This document shows, in pieces, positions 17,549-27,304 of a DNA stretch of 64,000 nt. The notes under the pieces are model-generated. The model saw only the letters and a program-made list of their open reading frames with translations. It did not search any database and had not been told where the DNA came from. The translations under genes and the position numbers were made by a program. The stretch comes from Labrenzia sp. OB1 (GTDB lineage Bacteria > Pseudomonadota > Alphaproteobacteria > Rhizobiales > Stappiaceae), in contig NZ_JSEP01000003.1 of the NCBI RefSeq assembly GCF_001624695.1, forward strand, positions 248,001-312,000, given 5' to 3'. Every line of letters starts with the position of its first letter. Within the stretch, counting starts at the first letter, position 1.

Positions 17549-18766
17549 TCAGCGGATCGGGCTGGTAAACCCCGAGATCGCCAGCGGATTGTCCGTCATT
17601 ACCTTGGAATCCGGTGTGTCGGGCAGCAAGGCACCGGAAAACGCCTCGAACATCTTGCGCACGAACCCCTCTGGCAGGTCCTTGGTGATGAAGACCATGC
17701 GTGTGCGATGATCGTCGTCCGGCCAGGCCTCCAGCGTCGCCGGCGGGTGAAAGACGTGCTGGACGCCGTGGATGACCACGGGCCTGTCCGGGTCCTCCGC
17801 CAGTTTGACAATCCCCTTCACCCTGAGCAGCTTCGGACCGTGGGCGGAGCGCAGCAGGTCGAGAAACATTTCCAGGGCCGATGCGGAAACCGGCCGGTCC
17901 GTTGACAGCGTGAAGGCACGGATGGAGTCGTCGTGCCGGTTCACGTCGTGCCCATGTCCGTGGTCATGTCCGTGTCGGTGGTCATGGTCATGCCCGTGAT
18001 CATGATGATGGTGTGCATGTCCATGATGCCTGGGGGTTTCATAAGCTTCCGCGTTCAGCCACGCCGCCACGTCGGGGATCTTGGACTGCGGATTGTAGAG
18101 CCCGGCATTGAACAGCTTTTCGGTAACGGCCTCACCGGCGGATGCATCCAGACGCTGCGCGCCCGGGTTCAACTCCGCGAGGCGCTGTTGGAGATCCGCG
18201 AAGGCCGTGCGCTCCGCTTCGGACGTCAGCAGATCGGTCTTGGTGAAGACCAGCCGATCCGCAACCGCCGCCTGCTTGCGCGCTTCTTCGTGATTTTCCA
18301 GTGTCGACAGACCGTTGACCGCATCCACGAGCGTGATCACGCTGTCGAGCCGGTAACGCATTACCAGATAGGGATGCAGCATGACGGTGTGCAGGATCGG
18401 CGCCGGATCCGCAAGCCCGGTGGTTTCGATCACAACCCGGTTCAGCTTCTCCATCCGGCCGTTGTCCAGCCGGCGCAGAAGGTTCTCCAGCGTCGTCACC
18501 AGATCGCCCCGGATCGTGCAGCACAGGCAGCCGGAGGACAGTTCCACGATGCCGTCGCCGGCCTGATCCACAAACAGGTGATCGAGCCCGATTTCACCGA
18601 ATTCGTTGATGATGACGGCGGTGTCTGCCATCGCCGGATCTTTCAGCAGCCGGTTCAGCAGCGTGGTCTTGCCCGAGCCCAGGAAACCGGTGAGGACGGA
18701 AAGCGGTATGGGTGGCTTCGGCCCTTTGCGGACCGTGTCTTCGGAGGCCGGTGCCGGGGAAGCCAT
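17549..18766 (-). CDS. CobW/COG0523-family GTPase with His-rich loop
   Basis: A 405-residue G3E GTPase acting as a metal chaperone or metal-insertion factor. The P-loop GFLGSGKT is at residues 27-34, the metal-binding CxCC motif (GCLCC, Cys80/82/83) follows, and TKTD gives guanine specificity. Between the GTPase and C-terminal CobW domains is a dense His/Asp/Gly tract (about residues 245-280). Such tracts buffer zinc, nickel or cobalt. The neighbouring urease genes suggest nickel but zinc homeostasis is equally common. It stands alone on the minus strand; no Zur-like site was recognised. Confidence 0.9.
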   Translation of the reverse strand: MASPAPASEDTVRKGPKPPIPLSVLTGFLGSGKTTLLNRLLKDPAMADTAVIINEFGEIGLDHLFVDQAGDGIVELSSGCLCCTIRGDLVTTLENLLRRLDNGRMEKLNRVVIETTGLADPAPILHTVMLHPYLVMRYRLDSVITLVDAVNGLSTLENHEEARKQAAVADRLVFTKTDLLTSEAERTAFADLQQRLAELNPGAQRLDASAGEAVTEKLFNAGLYNPQSKIPDVAAWLNAEAYETPRHHGHAHHHHDHGHDHDHRHGHDHGHGHDVNRHDDSIRAFTLSTDRPVSASALEMFLDLLRSAHGPKLLRVKGIVKLAEDPDRPVVIHGVQHVFHPPATLEAWPDDDHRTRMVFITKDLPEGFVRKMFEAFSGALLPDTPDSKVMTDNPLAISGFTSPIR

Positions 18767-18914
18767 GAAGCGTGTCTCCAGATCGGGCCGCCACGCGGAA
18801 CGCGATGATGTCCGTTCTGTCTGCTGGCGCAGAAACGGAAAAGTGGCGGCGCAGTAAGCCGCACCGCTAACATTGTTTTCAGGGAAAGGTCAAAAGGATT
18901 ACTGCCGCCCAGGA

Positions 18915-19214
18915 TCAACCCGCGTTCAGAACCGTCACTTCTGCTGTCTTTGGTTCCGCGTCGTTCACGGATTTTTCCTCTTCGCCTTCTTTGGTGGAAA
19001 GTTCCATCGGCGTGAGGTCCTGCGCAACATCGGTGTCTTCACCGATCTGCTCCGCTTCGTCTCCGGTATCTACAACGGTCCGCACAGCTTCCGCCGCCTT
19101 TCGCAGGGTCGCGATGACCTCTTCGACCGAAACCCCTTCTTCGAGCTGATTTGCGGAAAGTTCCGCCAGACTCGCGAGAGCACGGATAGTGGCGTTGGAT
19201 TTCGGTTCCATCAT
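18915..19214 (-). CDS. Small acidic protein of unknown function
   Basis: About 99 residues from the preferred ATG (MMEPKSNATIRALASLAELSANQLEEG); a non-ATG extension reaches 19244. The first half is a predicted helix (SVEEVIATLRKAAEAVRTVV), and the second half is acidic and low in complexity (GDEAEQIGEDTDVAQ). No signal peptide, membrane segment or family was recognised. It lies between cobW and dacA on the same strand with gaps too large for a clear operon. It may be a real small gene because the protein composition is coherent. Confidence 0.55.
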   Translation of the reverse strand: MMEPKSNATIRALASLAELSANQLEEGVSVEEVIATLRKAAEAVRTVVDTGDEAEQIGEDTDVAQDLTPMELSTKEGEEEKSVNDAEPKTAEVTVLNAG

Positions 19215-19498
19215 GTGCGATCTCTCGATCTGTCTTGCCGGCATATTCTGTGCCGCAAATATCCCCTGGGGGCCTTACAGCGTTTCACCGCGCAGGAGGG
19301 TCCTGTGGAAGTGGAATGCTTACCTCAGTCTTAAGGAACAGCGTAAATAAAGGGTTAACCTCGTCAATAACACCCATCCGTTTATCGTTCGTTCTCTTCG
19401 GCCCTGCAAGGACACACCTGACGCCAGACCCTCGCTGCGGCAGGAAAGCCGGCAGGAAAGCTGTTTGATACCGGGCGACTCCGGAACAACAATACAGT

Positions 19499-20914
19499 CT
19501 ATTGCTTGCGTGGACTTGGAGCGGGCACGGGTACCGCGAAACCCAGCCCCTTTCGAAAGATCGAACCTGGCGCAGCCGTTGAAACGTCAGTTGCGGAGCC
19601 CGGACGCGCCTGGGTGGTTTTTTCGGTTATGGCAGCCGCTGAAGTGGCCGCGGCGGCGGTTTTCTGCAATTTGCCGCGAATTTCGATTTGCGCGCGGCGC
19701 ACGGGGTTGGCGGCCGGCAACGGGATCTCTTCCACGCTCAGGCTCAAAGGGGCACCGGACGCCGACACGGCTGCCGCGGGCGTTCCTGACGGCTTTCCGA
19801 GGCCGACCTGAATGGGACGATAGGCAACCTGACGCGGGCCAAGGGTCCGGTCGAGGATTTTCGCCCAGTCCGGTTTGCCGTTTGAAAGCATGAACCCGCT
19901 TTCATCGACCTCAGCTTCTTTCTTGCCGCCACCGGCGTCGGCAAAAAACAGGAAGCCGCCACGGGTTTTGTTTTCCGTGTCGAAGCGCGCCATATAGCCC
20001 TTCGCACCCGGGCTCTTGTTGCGCCGGCAGTAGCCGTCAGCCGGCGGCGCGCCGGAAGACCCGGAGAGGCTGGTAACCTTCTGGCCGCGTCCGTTCTTGC
20101 GGAATCCCTCGTCGAAGAGCTGCCGCGCGAATGCCGTGCGCTCCAGCCCGGACCCGGCACCCAGGATAATGGCGATCAAGGTGCGGCCGCGCCGGGTAAC
20201 GGACGCGGCGACATTGTAACCGGAATTGCAGATATACCCGGTTTTCATGCCGTTCGCACCGGAAACGCGCAACAGGAACTCCCGGTTGGCGGATCTGAGC
20301 GCCTTCTTGCCGAATCGGATGCCCGGATGTTTGTAGTAGTCGCGGGATTCGGGAAAATCTTGCCTGAGGGCCATCGCGAGGATCGCCAGATCCCGAGCGG
20401 TCGTCACCTGTGCGTTGTCCGGCAGTCCGTGCGGATTGGTGAACCGCGTATTGGTCATGCCGAGACGCCGGGCTTCCGCATTCATCATCGCAATGAAATT
20501 CGCTTCCGACCCGCCGATCGCTTCTCCCAGCGCGACGGCGACATCATTGGCCGACTTGATCAGGATGATCTTCAGCGCCGTATCGACCGTGAAGCGCGTG
20601 CCCACCTTGAACCCCATCTTGCTGGGCGGCTCGGAGATCGAGTTCTTCGACTGCACCACCGCTGAATTCAGGGAAGCACGGCCCTCCCGGATCGCCTTGA
20701 AGGTCACATAGGCGGTCATCATCTTGGTCAGCGAGGCCGGGTACCATTTGCGGGTGGCGTTCTTCTGTTCGAGCACCGCGCCTGTCCTTGCGTCCACAAG
20801 GATATAGGCGCCGATATCCGCCTGTGCCGGGCGCATTGCCAGGCTCAGGAAGAGGACCGGAACAACTAAGGTCAGGCAAATAGACGCCAAGCGGCCAAAA
20901 GGACTAGAGAACAT
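19499..20914 (-). CDS. D-alanyl-D-alanine carboxypeptidase (penicillin-binding protein 5/6 family)
   Basis: A 471-residue periplasmic serine peptidase that trims the terminal D-Ala of peptidoglycan stem peptides. A signal peptide ends near RPAQA. The active-site motifs are Ser61-x-x-Lys64 (SLTK), Ser121-Ala-Asn123 (SAN) and Lys224-Thr-Gly (KTG). After the peptidase domain is an Ala/Pro-rich C-terminal region of about 130 residues, not the usual DacA amphipathic anchor. The start is the ATG at 20914; an upstream TTG frame extends to 20944 without a good ribosome site. Paralogue (dacA, dacC or dacF) cannot be fixed. Confidence 0.92.
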   Translation of the reverse strand: MFSSPFGRLASICLTLVVPVLFLSLAMRPAQADIGAYILVDARTGAVLEQKNATRKWYPASLTKMMTAYVTFKAIREGRASLNSAVVQSKNSISEPPSKMGFKVGTRFTVDTALKIILIKSANDVAVALGEAIGGSEANFIAMMNAEARRLGMTNTRFTNPHGLPDNAQVTTARDLAILAMALRQDFPESRDYYKHPGIRFGKKALRSANREFLLRVSGANGMKTGYICNSGYNVAASVTRRGRTLIAIILGAGSGLERTAFARQLFDEGFRKNGRGQKVTSLSGSSGAPPADGYCRRNKSPGAKGYMARFDTENKTRGGFLFFADAGGGKKEAEVDESGFMLSNGKPDWAKILDRTLGPRQVAYRPIQVGLGKPSGTPAAAVSASGAPLSLSVEEIPLPAANPVRRAQIEIRGKLQKTAAAATSAAAITEKTTQARPGSATDVSTAAPGSIFRKGLGFAVPVPAPSPRKQ

Positions 20915-21277
20915 TCGGTTATCCCGCAAACGACGGTCCCGCAAGGCGGGTCAAGGCAACCATATAATATGGTGATCCTTAAAGAACCGGATCGCGCCCC
21001 CGAGGGCAACCCCTTCCGCACAACTCTTCATTGCCAATCTTTTTTGCATTTGCCGATTTATAAGGCAATTTTACCGGACCGGCAGTTGCAAGCTCCGGAA
21101 AGACCTGTGATTTTTGACCGAACCCGTAGCCTCTGCAAAATATCTCTTCCTTGGCCCGGCTCTTGCTAAGATTGCCGCGACCAACTTCTTTCTTGCATCC
21201 AGGACAAAGCCCACAACATGCTTGCAAGACCGGTCCGATAAAAACGACGTACCGGGAACCCGGGGAGCGGAACACTC
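20915..21277. other. 363-bp divergent promoter region between the carboxypeptidase and ureD
   Basis: No gene seen. It must hold both divergent promoters. One plus-strand candidate has TTGACC at 21114-21119 and an A/T-rich -10 near 21137-21143, about 135 bp upstream of ureD. No NtrC-, NAC- or NikR-like site was recognised. Confidence 0.4.
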
Positions 21278-22132
21278 ATGTATGATGCTGGGGTGGCATC
21301 GGATTCTGGTTTGAATACCATTGCCATGCAGCGCGTGGACGGTTCTGCGCGCGTGGCATTTGCCGTATCCGGTGGCGCGACCCGGCTCACCGATCTCTAT
21401 CAGCGCGGCGCCGCGAAAGTCCGCTTGCCCAAGGTCTATGATCTGCCGCAGACAGCCGTTCTCCTCAACACCGCGGGCGGCCTGACCGGCGGCGACCGTC
21501 TGTCTTATGAGGTCGGTCTGGCGGAAGGTGCACACGCTATTGTGACCACCCAAACCGCTGAGCGCGCTTACGAGAGCGCCGGCGGCTCGGCAAAAGTGAC
21601 ATGTCTTCTGACCGTTGGCGACAACGCGGTTCTCGAATGGCTGCCCCAGGAAACGATTCTCTTCAACCGGTCCGCCTTGTCGCGGTCGATCCGGGCAGAC
21701 CTCGACTCAAACGCACGACTATTGATGCTGGAAACAATCGTATTTGGCCGCATGGCCATGGGCGAACGGGTCAATTCGGTGTTTTTCAGGGACAGCTGGC
21801 GTATCCGCCGCGACGGCAGGCTCGTCTTTGCCGACGAGGTCCGTCTCAAAGGCGATGCGGAACAGATCCTGGCCGGACCGGCAACCGCCAGGGAAGGGCA
21901 GGCGGTGGCAACCCTCGTCGACTGTACCCCAGATGCCCAGGACCGTCTTGAGCTGGCCCGCTCCTGTCTCGACAATCTCACCTCAGGCACCGTGCAGGCC
22001 GCCGCCAGCGCATGGAACGGCTTGCTCACGGTCCGGCTCGTGTCCGATGATAGCCGCGATCTGCGCAACGCCCTGATCACCTTTTTGACCGGATATCGCT
22101 CGGCGGATTTGCCGCGTGTCTGGCATTGTTAG
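21278..22132 (+). CDS. ureD: Urease accessory protein UreD
   Basis: A 284-residue UreD, the scaffold that binds apo-urease and recruits UreF and UreG for nickel insertion. Family landmarks are [28 protein letters not shown] and [18 protein letters not shown] upstream supports the ATG at 21278. It is the first gene of the urease operon, 34 bp ahead of ureA. Family and role are firm. Confidence 0.95.
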   Translation: MYDAGVASDSGLNTIAMQRVDGSARVAFAVSGGATRLTDLYQRGAAKVRLPKVYDLPQTAVLLNTAGGLTGGDRLSYEVGLAEGAHAIVTTQTAERAYESAGGSAKVTCLLTVGDNAVLEWLPQETILFNRSALSRSIRADLDSNARLLMLETIVFGRMAMGERVNSVFFRDSWRIRRDGRLVFADEVRLKGDAEQILAGPATAREGQAVATLVDCTPDAQDRLELARSCLDNLTSGTVQAAASAWNGLLTVRLVSDDSRDLRNALITFLTGYRSADLPRVWHC

Positions 22133-22166
22133 GTCACGGGCCCATGAACAAGGAGGATATCCACCG

Positions 22167-22469
22167 ATGAACCTGACCCCGCGCGAAAAGGACAAGCTGC
22201 TGATCTCCATGGCCGCGATGGTTTCCCGGCGCCGCCTGGAACGCGGCGTGAAGCTGAACCATCCCGAAGCCGTCGCGCTGATCACCGATTTCATCGTCGA
22301 AGGCGCAAGGGACGGCCGCACCGTGGCCGATCTGATGGCCGCCGGCGGCAAGGTTCTGACAAGGGACCAGGTCATGGACGGTGTTGCCGACATGATCCAC
22401 GACGTCCAGGTGGAAGCGACCTTTCCGGACGGCACCAAACTCGTCACGGTCCACGAACCCATCCGCTGA
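22167..22469 (+). CDS. ureA: Urease subunit gamma
   Basis: A 100-residue gamma subunit of urease, full family length. It begins [27 protein letters not shown] and contains [20 protein letters not shown] precedes the ATG at good spacing; the frame also opens upstream at 22116, but that extension lacks family similarity. It is followed by ureB after 20 bp. Confidence 0.97.
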   Translation: MNLTPREKDKLLISMAAMVSRRRLERGVKLNHPEAVALITDFIVEGARDGRTVADLMAAGGKVLTRDQVMDGVADMIHDVQVEATFPDGTKLVTVHEPIR

Positions 22470-22489
22470 ACCTTTTTAAGGAGATAAAG

Positions 22490-22795
22490 ATGATCCCCGG
22501 AGAACTTTTCCCCGCCGAAGGTGAGATCGAGCTGAATGCCGGGCTGGAGACGGTGACGCTGGATGTCTCCAACACCGGCGACCGGCCCATTCAGGTGGGC
22601 AGCCACTACCATTTCTTCGAGACAAACGAAGGCCTTGCGTTCGACCGCGACAGGACCAGGGGCATGCGCCTCGACATTCCGGCCGGAACCGCCGTGCGTT
22701 TCGAGCCCGGCCAGACACGCTCGGTGACGCTTGTGCCTTTCGGCGGCGAGCGCACGGTTTACGGCTTCAACCAGAAGATCATGGGAAAGCTATGA
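22490..22795 (+). CDS. ureB: Urease subunit beta
   Basis: A 101-residue beta subunit. Typical are [35 protein letters not shown] and [21 protein letters not shown] precedes the ATG. Its stop overlaps the start of the next gene (ATGA), which is unexpected because that gene is not a urease subunit. UreA and UreB are separate proteins, as in most Proteobacteria outside Helicobacter. Confidence 0.97.
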   Translation: MIPGELFPAEGEIELNAGLETVTLDVSNTGDRPIQVGSHYHFFETNEGLAFDRDRTRGMRLDIPAGTAVRFEPGQTRSVTLVPFGGERTVYGFNQKIMGKL

Positions 22796-23211
22796 CCCTG
22801 CCGGGGAAAAAGACGATGCGCTTGCTCAAGGTTGCCTTGATCGCTGCTTTCTCATCCTTGCCGTTGGCAGGCGCTTCGGCGCAACAGACGGCTGAGAACG
22901 CATGCGAAAACGCACAGACCCAGCTGGAGCTGAACGAATGCTCCGCCCGGGCCTACCAGAGCGCCGACTCAGCGCTGAACGAGGCCTACAAGGCTGCAAT
23001 GGACGTGGTGAAGGACTGGTCGCCCGAGTCTCAGGAGAAACTCCGCAGCGCCCAGCGCAGCTGGATCGGCTACCGGGACAAGGCCTGTCTGGTCTATCAA
23101 TATCCTGAAAGTGGTTCGATCACGCCACTGCTGATCAACGACTGTCTGCGCAAGATCACCACCGACCGGACCGACGATCTCAAGGCGTTGGCGCAAGGGT
23201 TGGGCAACTGA
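22792..23211 (+). CDS. Secreted LprI/DUF1311-like protein (first of two)
   Basis: A 139-residue exported protein with a signal peptide (about residues 9-31, cut near ASA-QQ; an alternative start is the ATG at 22816). The mature part follows the LprI/DUF1311 pattern: [30 protein letters not shown] and a late Cys (LINDCLRK), giving four conserved cysteines likely to form disulphides. LprI relatives inhibit lysozyme in mycobacteria, but many members are uncharacterised. It is inserted between ureB and ureC and coupled to ureB by ATGA overlap. Function in the urease context is unknown. Confidence 0.82.
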   Translation: MTLPGKKTMRLLKVALIAAFSSLPLAGASAQQTAENACENAQTQLELNECSARAYQSADSALNEAYKAAMDVVKDWSPESQEKLRSAQRSWIGYRDKACLVYQYPESGSITPLLINDCLRKITTDRTDDLKALAQGLGN

Positions 23212-23636
23212 TGCTTTTCGCGCACCGCAAGCTGACGCTTTCCACCGGGCTCCTGGCGAGTGTGCTCATGGCTGTCGCGGCTGAGGCCCAGGAGAACGTC
23301 GATTGCGGCTATCCGCTCACCAATTCCGAACGCACCTACTGCGCGGAGAAGGCCTTGAGCGAGACTGAAGCGGACATGCGAAAGGCTTATGACCGGCTGC
23401 ACGCCAGACTGGTCGAAATGGACGCTGAACTGCCGGAGCATCTCAAGGGAAGTCCCGGTGCGCTGGAAGAGGCGCAAGCGGCCTGGAAGGCCTACAGCGA
23501 CAAGGACTGCGCCGCCTACAGTTTCCCTTTTCGAGGGGGAACCCAGGGCAGTGAACTCTACCGGAACTGCATCATCGTCCTGACCCTGAAGCGGACGGAG
23601 GATCTCAATGCCACCGTCGAGGATTACGGCAACTGA
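23211..23636 (+). CDS. Secreted LprI/DUF1311-like protein (second of two)
   Basis: A 141-residue exported protein with a signal peptide ending near AEA-QE. The Cys and Trp pattern repeats that of the previous gene: DCGYPLTNSERTYCAEKAL, AWKAYSDKDCAAY and LYRNCIIVLTLKRTEDL. The two proteins are distant tandem paralogues. Its ATG overlaps the preceding stop (TGATG), and ureC follows 26 bp later with its own ribosome site, so both genes are bona fide members of the urease operon. Confidence 0.82.
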   Translation: MLFAHRKLTLSTGLLASVLMAVAAEAQENVDCGYPLTNSERTYCAEKALSETEADMRKAYDRLHARLVEMDAELPEHLKGSPGALEEAQAAWKAYSDKDCAAYSFPFRGGTQGSELYRNCIIVLTLKRTEDLNATVEDYGN

Positions 23637-23662
23637 CTTTCTGATCATTGATTGGAGATAAA

Positions 23663-25375
23663 ATGGCTTACAAAATGTCCCGCGCCGCCTATGCGGACAT
23701 GTTCGGACCGACCACTGGCGACAGGCTGCGCCTGGCCGATACCGATCTTGTTATCGAGGTCGAAAAGGATTTCACCACCTATGGCGATGAGGTGAAATTC
23801 GGCGGCGGCAAGGTTATCCGCGACGGCATGGGCCAGTCCCAGGCCCCCAGAACCGCCGGTGCCGTCGATACGGTCATCACCAACGCGCTGATCGTCGACC
23901 ACTGGGGCATCGTCAAGGCCGATGTGGGTCTGAAGGACGGCCGTATCGTCGGGATCGGCAAGGCCGGCAATCCGGATGTCCAGCCCGGCGTTGATATCGT
24001 CGTCGGCCCGGGCACCGAGGTGATCGCCGGCGAGGGCAGGATCCTCACCGCCGGCGCGCTCGACGTTCATATCCACTTCATCTGCCCGCAGCAGATCGAG
24101 GAAGCCCTGATGTCGGGCGTCACAACCATGCTTGGCGGTGGCACCGGTCCGGCGACGGGCACCAACGCAACGACCTGCACTCCAGGTCCCTGGCACATCA
24201 CCCGGATGCTGCAGGCAGCCGACAGTTTCCCGATGAACCTGGGGTTCGCCGGCAAGGGCAACGCCTCTCTTCCGGCCGCCCTGGAAGAGCAGATCCTGGC
24301 CGGTGCCTGCGCACTGAAACTGCATGAGGATTGGGGGACCACGCCGGCCGCCATCGACAATTGCCTGTCGGTCGCCGACGAATACGACATTCAGGTGATG
24401 ATCCACACAGACACGCTGAACGAATCCGGCTTTGTGGAAAATACGACGGCCGCCTTCGGAAACCGCACCATCCACGCCTTCCATACGGAAGGTGCCGGCG
24501 GCGGCCACGCGCCGGACATCATCAAGGTCTGCGGCGAGTTGAACGTGCTTCCGTCCTCGACCAATCCGACGCGGCCCTACACGGTCAACACGCTTGAAGA
24601 GCATCTCGACATGCTCATGGTCTGCCATCACCTGGACAAATCGATTCCCGAGGATGTGGCCTTCGCCGAAAGCCGTATCCGCAAGGAAACCATCGCGGCG
24701 GAAGACATTCTCCACGACATGGGCGCCTTTTCGATCATTGCCTCCGACAGCCAGGCCATGGGCCGGGTCGGCGAGGTAATCATCCGTACGCTGCAGACCG
24801 CGCACAAGATGAAGGTCCAGCGTGGACGGCTGTCCAAGGAAGCCGGCGAGAACGACAATTTTCGCGTCAAACGCTATATGTCCAAGATCACCATCAACCC
24901 GGCCATCGCCCACGGCCTCGACGAACACATCGGCTCCGTCGAGGTCGGCAAGCTGGCCGACCTGGTGCTCTGGGATCCGAAGTTTTTCGGAGTGAAGCCT
25001 GACATGGTGCTCAAACTCGGCACCATAGCCGCGGCCCCAATGGGCGACCCGAATGCGTCCATTCCCACGCCGCAACCGGTTCACTACCGGCCCATGTTCG
25101 GCGCCTTCGGCAAGGCAATGACGCGGAGCCGGGTGACCTTCGTCTCACAGGCGGCCTATGACAACGGCGTCAAGGACAAGGCCGGTATCGACAGCCTTGT
25201 TCTGCCGGTGAAAAACACCCGTGGCGGCATTTCCAAGACATCGATGATCCTCAACGACGCCATGCCAGAGGTCGAAGTCAATCCGGAGACCTATGAAGTG
25301 CGCGCCGACGGTGAACTGCTCACCTGCGAACCGGCTGACGTCCTGCCGATGGCGCAGCGTTATTTCCTGTTCTAA
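23663..25375 (+). CDS. ureC: Urease subunit alpha
   Basis: The 570-residue catalytic subunit of urease, hydrolysing urea to ammonia and carbamate. Every active-site element is present at a constant offset of +2 from the Klebsiella enzyme: His136 and His138 (HVHIHF), carbamylated Lys219 (ALKLHEDWG), flap Cys321-His322 (VCHHLDKS) and the Asp of [12 protein letters not shown]. The dinuclear nickel site should be functional. The start at 23663 has TTGGAG upstream; a longer frame starts at 23648. A glutathione-transferase gene separates it from ureE. Confidence 0.98.
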   Translation: MAYKMSRAAYADMFGPTTGDRLRLADTDLVIEVEKDFTTYGDEVKFGGGKVIRDGMGQSQAPRTAGAVDTVITNALIVDHWGIVKADVGLKDGRIVGIGKAGNPDVQPGVDIVVGPGTEVIAGEGRILTAGALDVHIHFICPQQIEEALMSGVTTMLGGGTGPATGTNATTCTPGPWHITRMLQAADSFPMNLGFAGKGNASLPAALEEQILAGACALKLHEDWGTTPAAIDNCLSVADEYDIQVMIHTDTLNESGFVENTTAAFGNRTIHAFHTEGAGGGHAPDIIKVCGELNVLPSSTNPTRPYTVNTLEEHLDMLMVCHHLDKSIPEDVAFAESRIRKETIAAEDILHDMGAFSIIASDSQAMGRVGEVIIRTLQTAHKMKVQRGRLSKEAGENDNFRVKRYMSKITINPAIAHGLDEHIGSVEVGKLADLVLWDPKFFGVKPDMVLKLGTIAAAPMGDPNASIPTPQPVHYRPMFGAFGKAMTRSRVTFVSQAAYDNGVKDKAGIDSLVLPVKNTRGGISKTSMILNDAMPEVEVNPETYEVRADGELLTCEPADVLPMAQRYFLF

Positions 25376-25405
25376 GGTCCCGGAAAAACCGCTCCGGGAG
25401 GACAA

Positions 25406-26011
25406 ATGTACAAGATCATCGGATTTCCACGCACCCGCGCCATTCGGGTGATCTGGCTGCTGGAGGAACTGGGAGAGCCATATGAGCTCGAACTCGCGCC
25501 GCCACAGTCCGAAGCCGTCACCGCCGTCAGTCCGGATGGCAAGCTCCCGGTTCTGATCGACGGGGATATGGCGATCCCGGATTCGGTCGCGATCTGCACT
25601 TATCTCGCCGACAGGCACGGCAAGTGCACCTTTCCCGCCGGAACCCTGGAACGCGCCCGGCGGGACAGCTTCACCCAGTTCGCTGTCGACGTGCTGGACG
25701 GAGCCCTTTGGACCGCGGCCAAGAACAGCTTCGTTCTGCCGGAGGACATGCGGGCGCCCGCCGTCAAGAACGCCTGCCGGTTCGAGTTTGCCAAGGGTTT
25801 GAAAACCCTGGAGACCCGTCTTGGCGACGGGCCTTTCGTGATGGGAGCCACCTTCACGGTTCCCGACATCATCATCGGCCATTGCACGGGCTGGGCCGTC
25901 ACTGCGAAATTCGAGCTGCCCGGAGAGGGACCGTTGCACACCTATTTCAAACGCCTCAGGGACCGGCCGGCATACCAGTCCATGAAAGCGAAGTTCGCAG
26001 AGGCTACATGA
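25406..26011 (+). CDS. Glutathione S-transferase family protein
   Basis: A 201-residue cytosolic GST. The thioredoxin-like N-terminal domain starts [23 protein letters not shown] and contains the cis-Pro segment [10 protein letters not shown] and the [10 protein letters not shown] helix that binds glutathione. A helical C-terminal domain follows. The gene lies 30 bp after ureC and overlaps ureE by 4 bp (ATGA), so it is co-expressed with urease. Its role there is unknown; protection of thiols during nickel handling is only a guess. Confidence 0.88.
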   Translation: MYKIIGFPRTRAIRVIWLLEELGEPYELELAPPQSEAVTAVSPDGKLPVLIDGDMAIPDSVAICTYLADRHGKCTFPAGTLERARRDSFTQFAVDVLDGALWTAAKNSFVLPEDMRAPAVKNACRFEFAKGLKTLETRLGDGPFVMGATFTVPDIIIGHCTGWAVTAKFELPGEGPLHTYFKRLRDRPAYQSMKAKFAEAT

Positions 26012-26586
26012 TCCGCGTTCGCAAGATCCATTCGGCAGGCAATTGGCCCAAGGACTACCCGCAAGACCGCCCCGTCGACCGGATCATCCTCGACCGGGAG
26101 GACCGGCATCGCAGACGCGCGGTCATGAGCGGGGAAAGCGGCCTGTCCTTTCTGCTCGATGAAGCTGACGCCGTCTTTCTGCATCATGGCGACGGGCTGG
26201 AGCTGGAAGATGGCAGGATTGTCGAAGTGCTGGCCGAACCGGAGGATCTGGTCGAAATCACCGCGCGCGACACGGCCCATCTCATCAAGATCGCCTGGCA
26301 TCTCGGCAACAGGCATCTGCCAACGCAATTGCTGGGCGAAACGCTCAGGATCCGCCGCGATCACGTGATCGAGGACATGGTTTCCAGGCTTGGCGGTGGC
26401 CTGACACCGATCACCGCGCCGTTCGATCCGGAAGGCGGGGCCTACGGGCACGGCCGCACACATGGTCACAGCCACGATCACGGGCATGGGCATGGGCATG
26501 GGCATGGGCACGATCATGGCCACGGGCACGAACATTCCAACAGCCATTCCGGCGGGCATCACGATCACGGTCCCGCGCATGAATGA
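26008..26586 (+). CDS. ureE: Urease accessory nickel chaperone UreE
   Basis: A 192-residue UreE, the dimeric nickel carrier that feeds UreG. The N-terminal peptide-binding domain and the central metal-binding domain ([13 protein letters not shown]) are present. The last 45 or so residues are a very His-rich tail (GHGHGH blocks) expected to store nickel. The DNA of the tail includes tandem GGGCAT hexamers. It overlaps the gst stop by 4 bp and the ureF start by 8 bp. Confidence 0.95.
   Translation: MIRVRKIHSAGNWPKDYPQDRPVDRIILDREDRHRRRAVMSGESGLSFLLDEADAVFLHHGDGLELEDGRIVEVLAEPEDLVEITARDTAHLIKIAWHLGNRHLPTQLLGETLRIRRDHVIEDMVSRLGGGLTPITAPFDPEGGAYGHGRTHGHSHDHGHGHGHGHGHDHGHGHEHSNSHSGGHHDHGPAHE
26482..26511 (+). 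repeat. Tandem GGGCAT hexamer in the UreE His tail
   Basis: Four perfect GGGCAT units followed by GGGCAC, in frame, encoding Gly-His repeats. Copy number may vary by replication slippage without breaking the frame. Confidence 0.8.
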
Positions 26587-27304
26587 CGCCGTCTCCCTGC
26601 CGGCGCTTTACCGGCTCCTGACCTTTCTTTCCCCAGCCTTTCCCATCGGCGCCTTCACCTACAGCCACGGGCTGGAACAGGTGATCGACCGGGGAGGGGT
26701 GGCCGACGCCGGAGATCTCCAGGCCTGGCTGGAAGATATCCTGCGCTTCGGCGCAGGACGCAGCGACGCGATCCTGTTGAAAGAAACGTTTCAGGCCGCC
26801 GGCCGTGGTGACGGAGAGACCGTCCAGGAGCTTCGCGAACTTGCGCTTGCGCTGCAACCGTCAAAGGAAAGGCATCTGGAATCGATCGCACAGGGAACGG
26901 CCTTCCTGCAAGCGGTCACCAGAAGCTGGATGCCCACGAGCGACACACCCGCAAGCGGGCTGCTTGCAGGCGTGGCGGCAACCGATGCCGGAGACAACCG
27001 GGAGCCGTGGCCCTATCCGGTGGTTCTGGGTCTCGTCTGCGCCGCCCATGACCTTCCCGAAGCAGCGGCCCTGACATCCTTCCTGCACGCCTTCACCGCC
27101 AATCTCATTTCGGTGGCCGTGCGGGTGGTTCCCCTTGGCCAGAGCGACGGTCAGAAGGTTCTGGCCGCGCTCGAACCGGTCATTGCCGCGACTGCGGAAG
27201 AGGCCGCCACGTGCGGCCTTGACGATCTCGGCACATCCACTTTTCTCGCGGACATCGCCTCCATGGCGCATGAAACCCAATATTCGAGGCTGTTCCGGTC
27301 ATGA
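26579..27304 (+). CDS. ureF: Urease accessory protein UreF
   Basis: A 241-residue UreF that sits between UreD and UreG and gates GTP-dependent nickel delivery. The family motif [16 protein letters not shown] lies near the start, and [10 protein letters not shown] near the middle. The start [14 protein letters not shown] is inside the end of ureE, and the stop overlaps ureG (ATGA). An upstream in-frame extension is only the shifted reading of the His-rich repeat. Confidence 0.95.
   Translation: MNDAVSLPALYRLLTFLSPAFPIGAFTYSHGLEQVIDRGGVADAGDLQAWLEDILRFGAGRSDAILLKETFQAAGRGDGETVQELRELALALQPSKERHLESIAQGTAFLQAVTRSWMPTSDTPASGLLAGVAATDAGDNREPWPYPVVLGLVCAAHDLPEAAALTSFLHAFTANLISVAVRVVPLGQSDGQKVLAALEPVIAATAEEAATCGLDDLGTSTFLADIASMAHETQYSRLFRS

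Noticed and set aside
17925..18031. Repetitive DNA in the CobW gene as a CRISPR or tandem repeat array
   Set aside because: The units are irregular and explained by the His/Asp/Gly codons of the metal-binding loop. There are no spacers.
23645..25084. A 479-codon open frame opposite ureC
   Set aside because: ureC has every active-site residue. The opposite frame is a by-product of high GC in third codon positions.
26360..26371. A CACGTG core in ureE (GATCACGTGATC) as a seventh parS site
   Set aside because: The flanking bases do not match parS (no TTTC/GAAA arms), and it is about 30 kb from the cluster.
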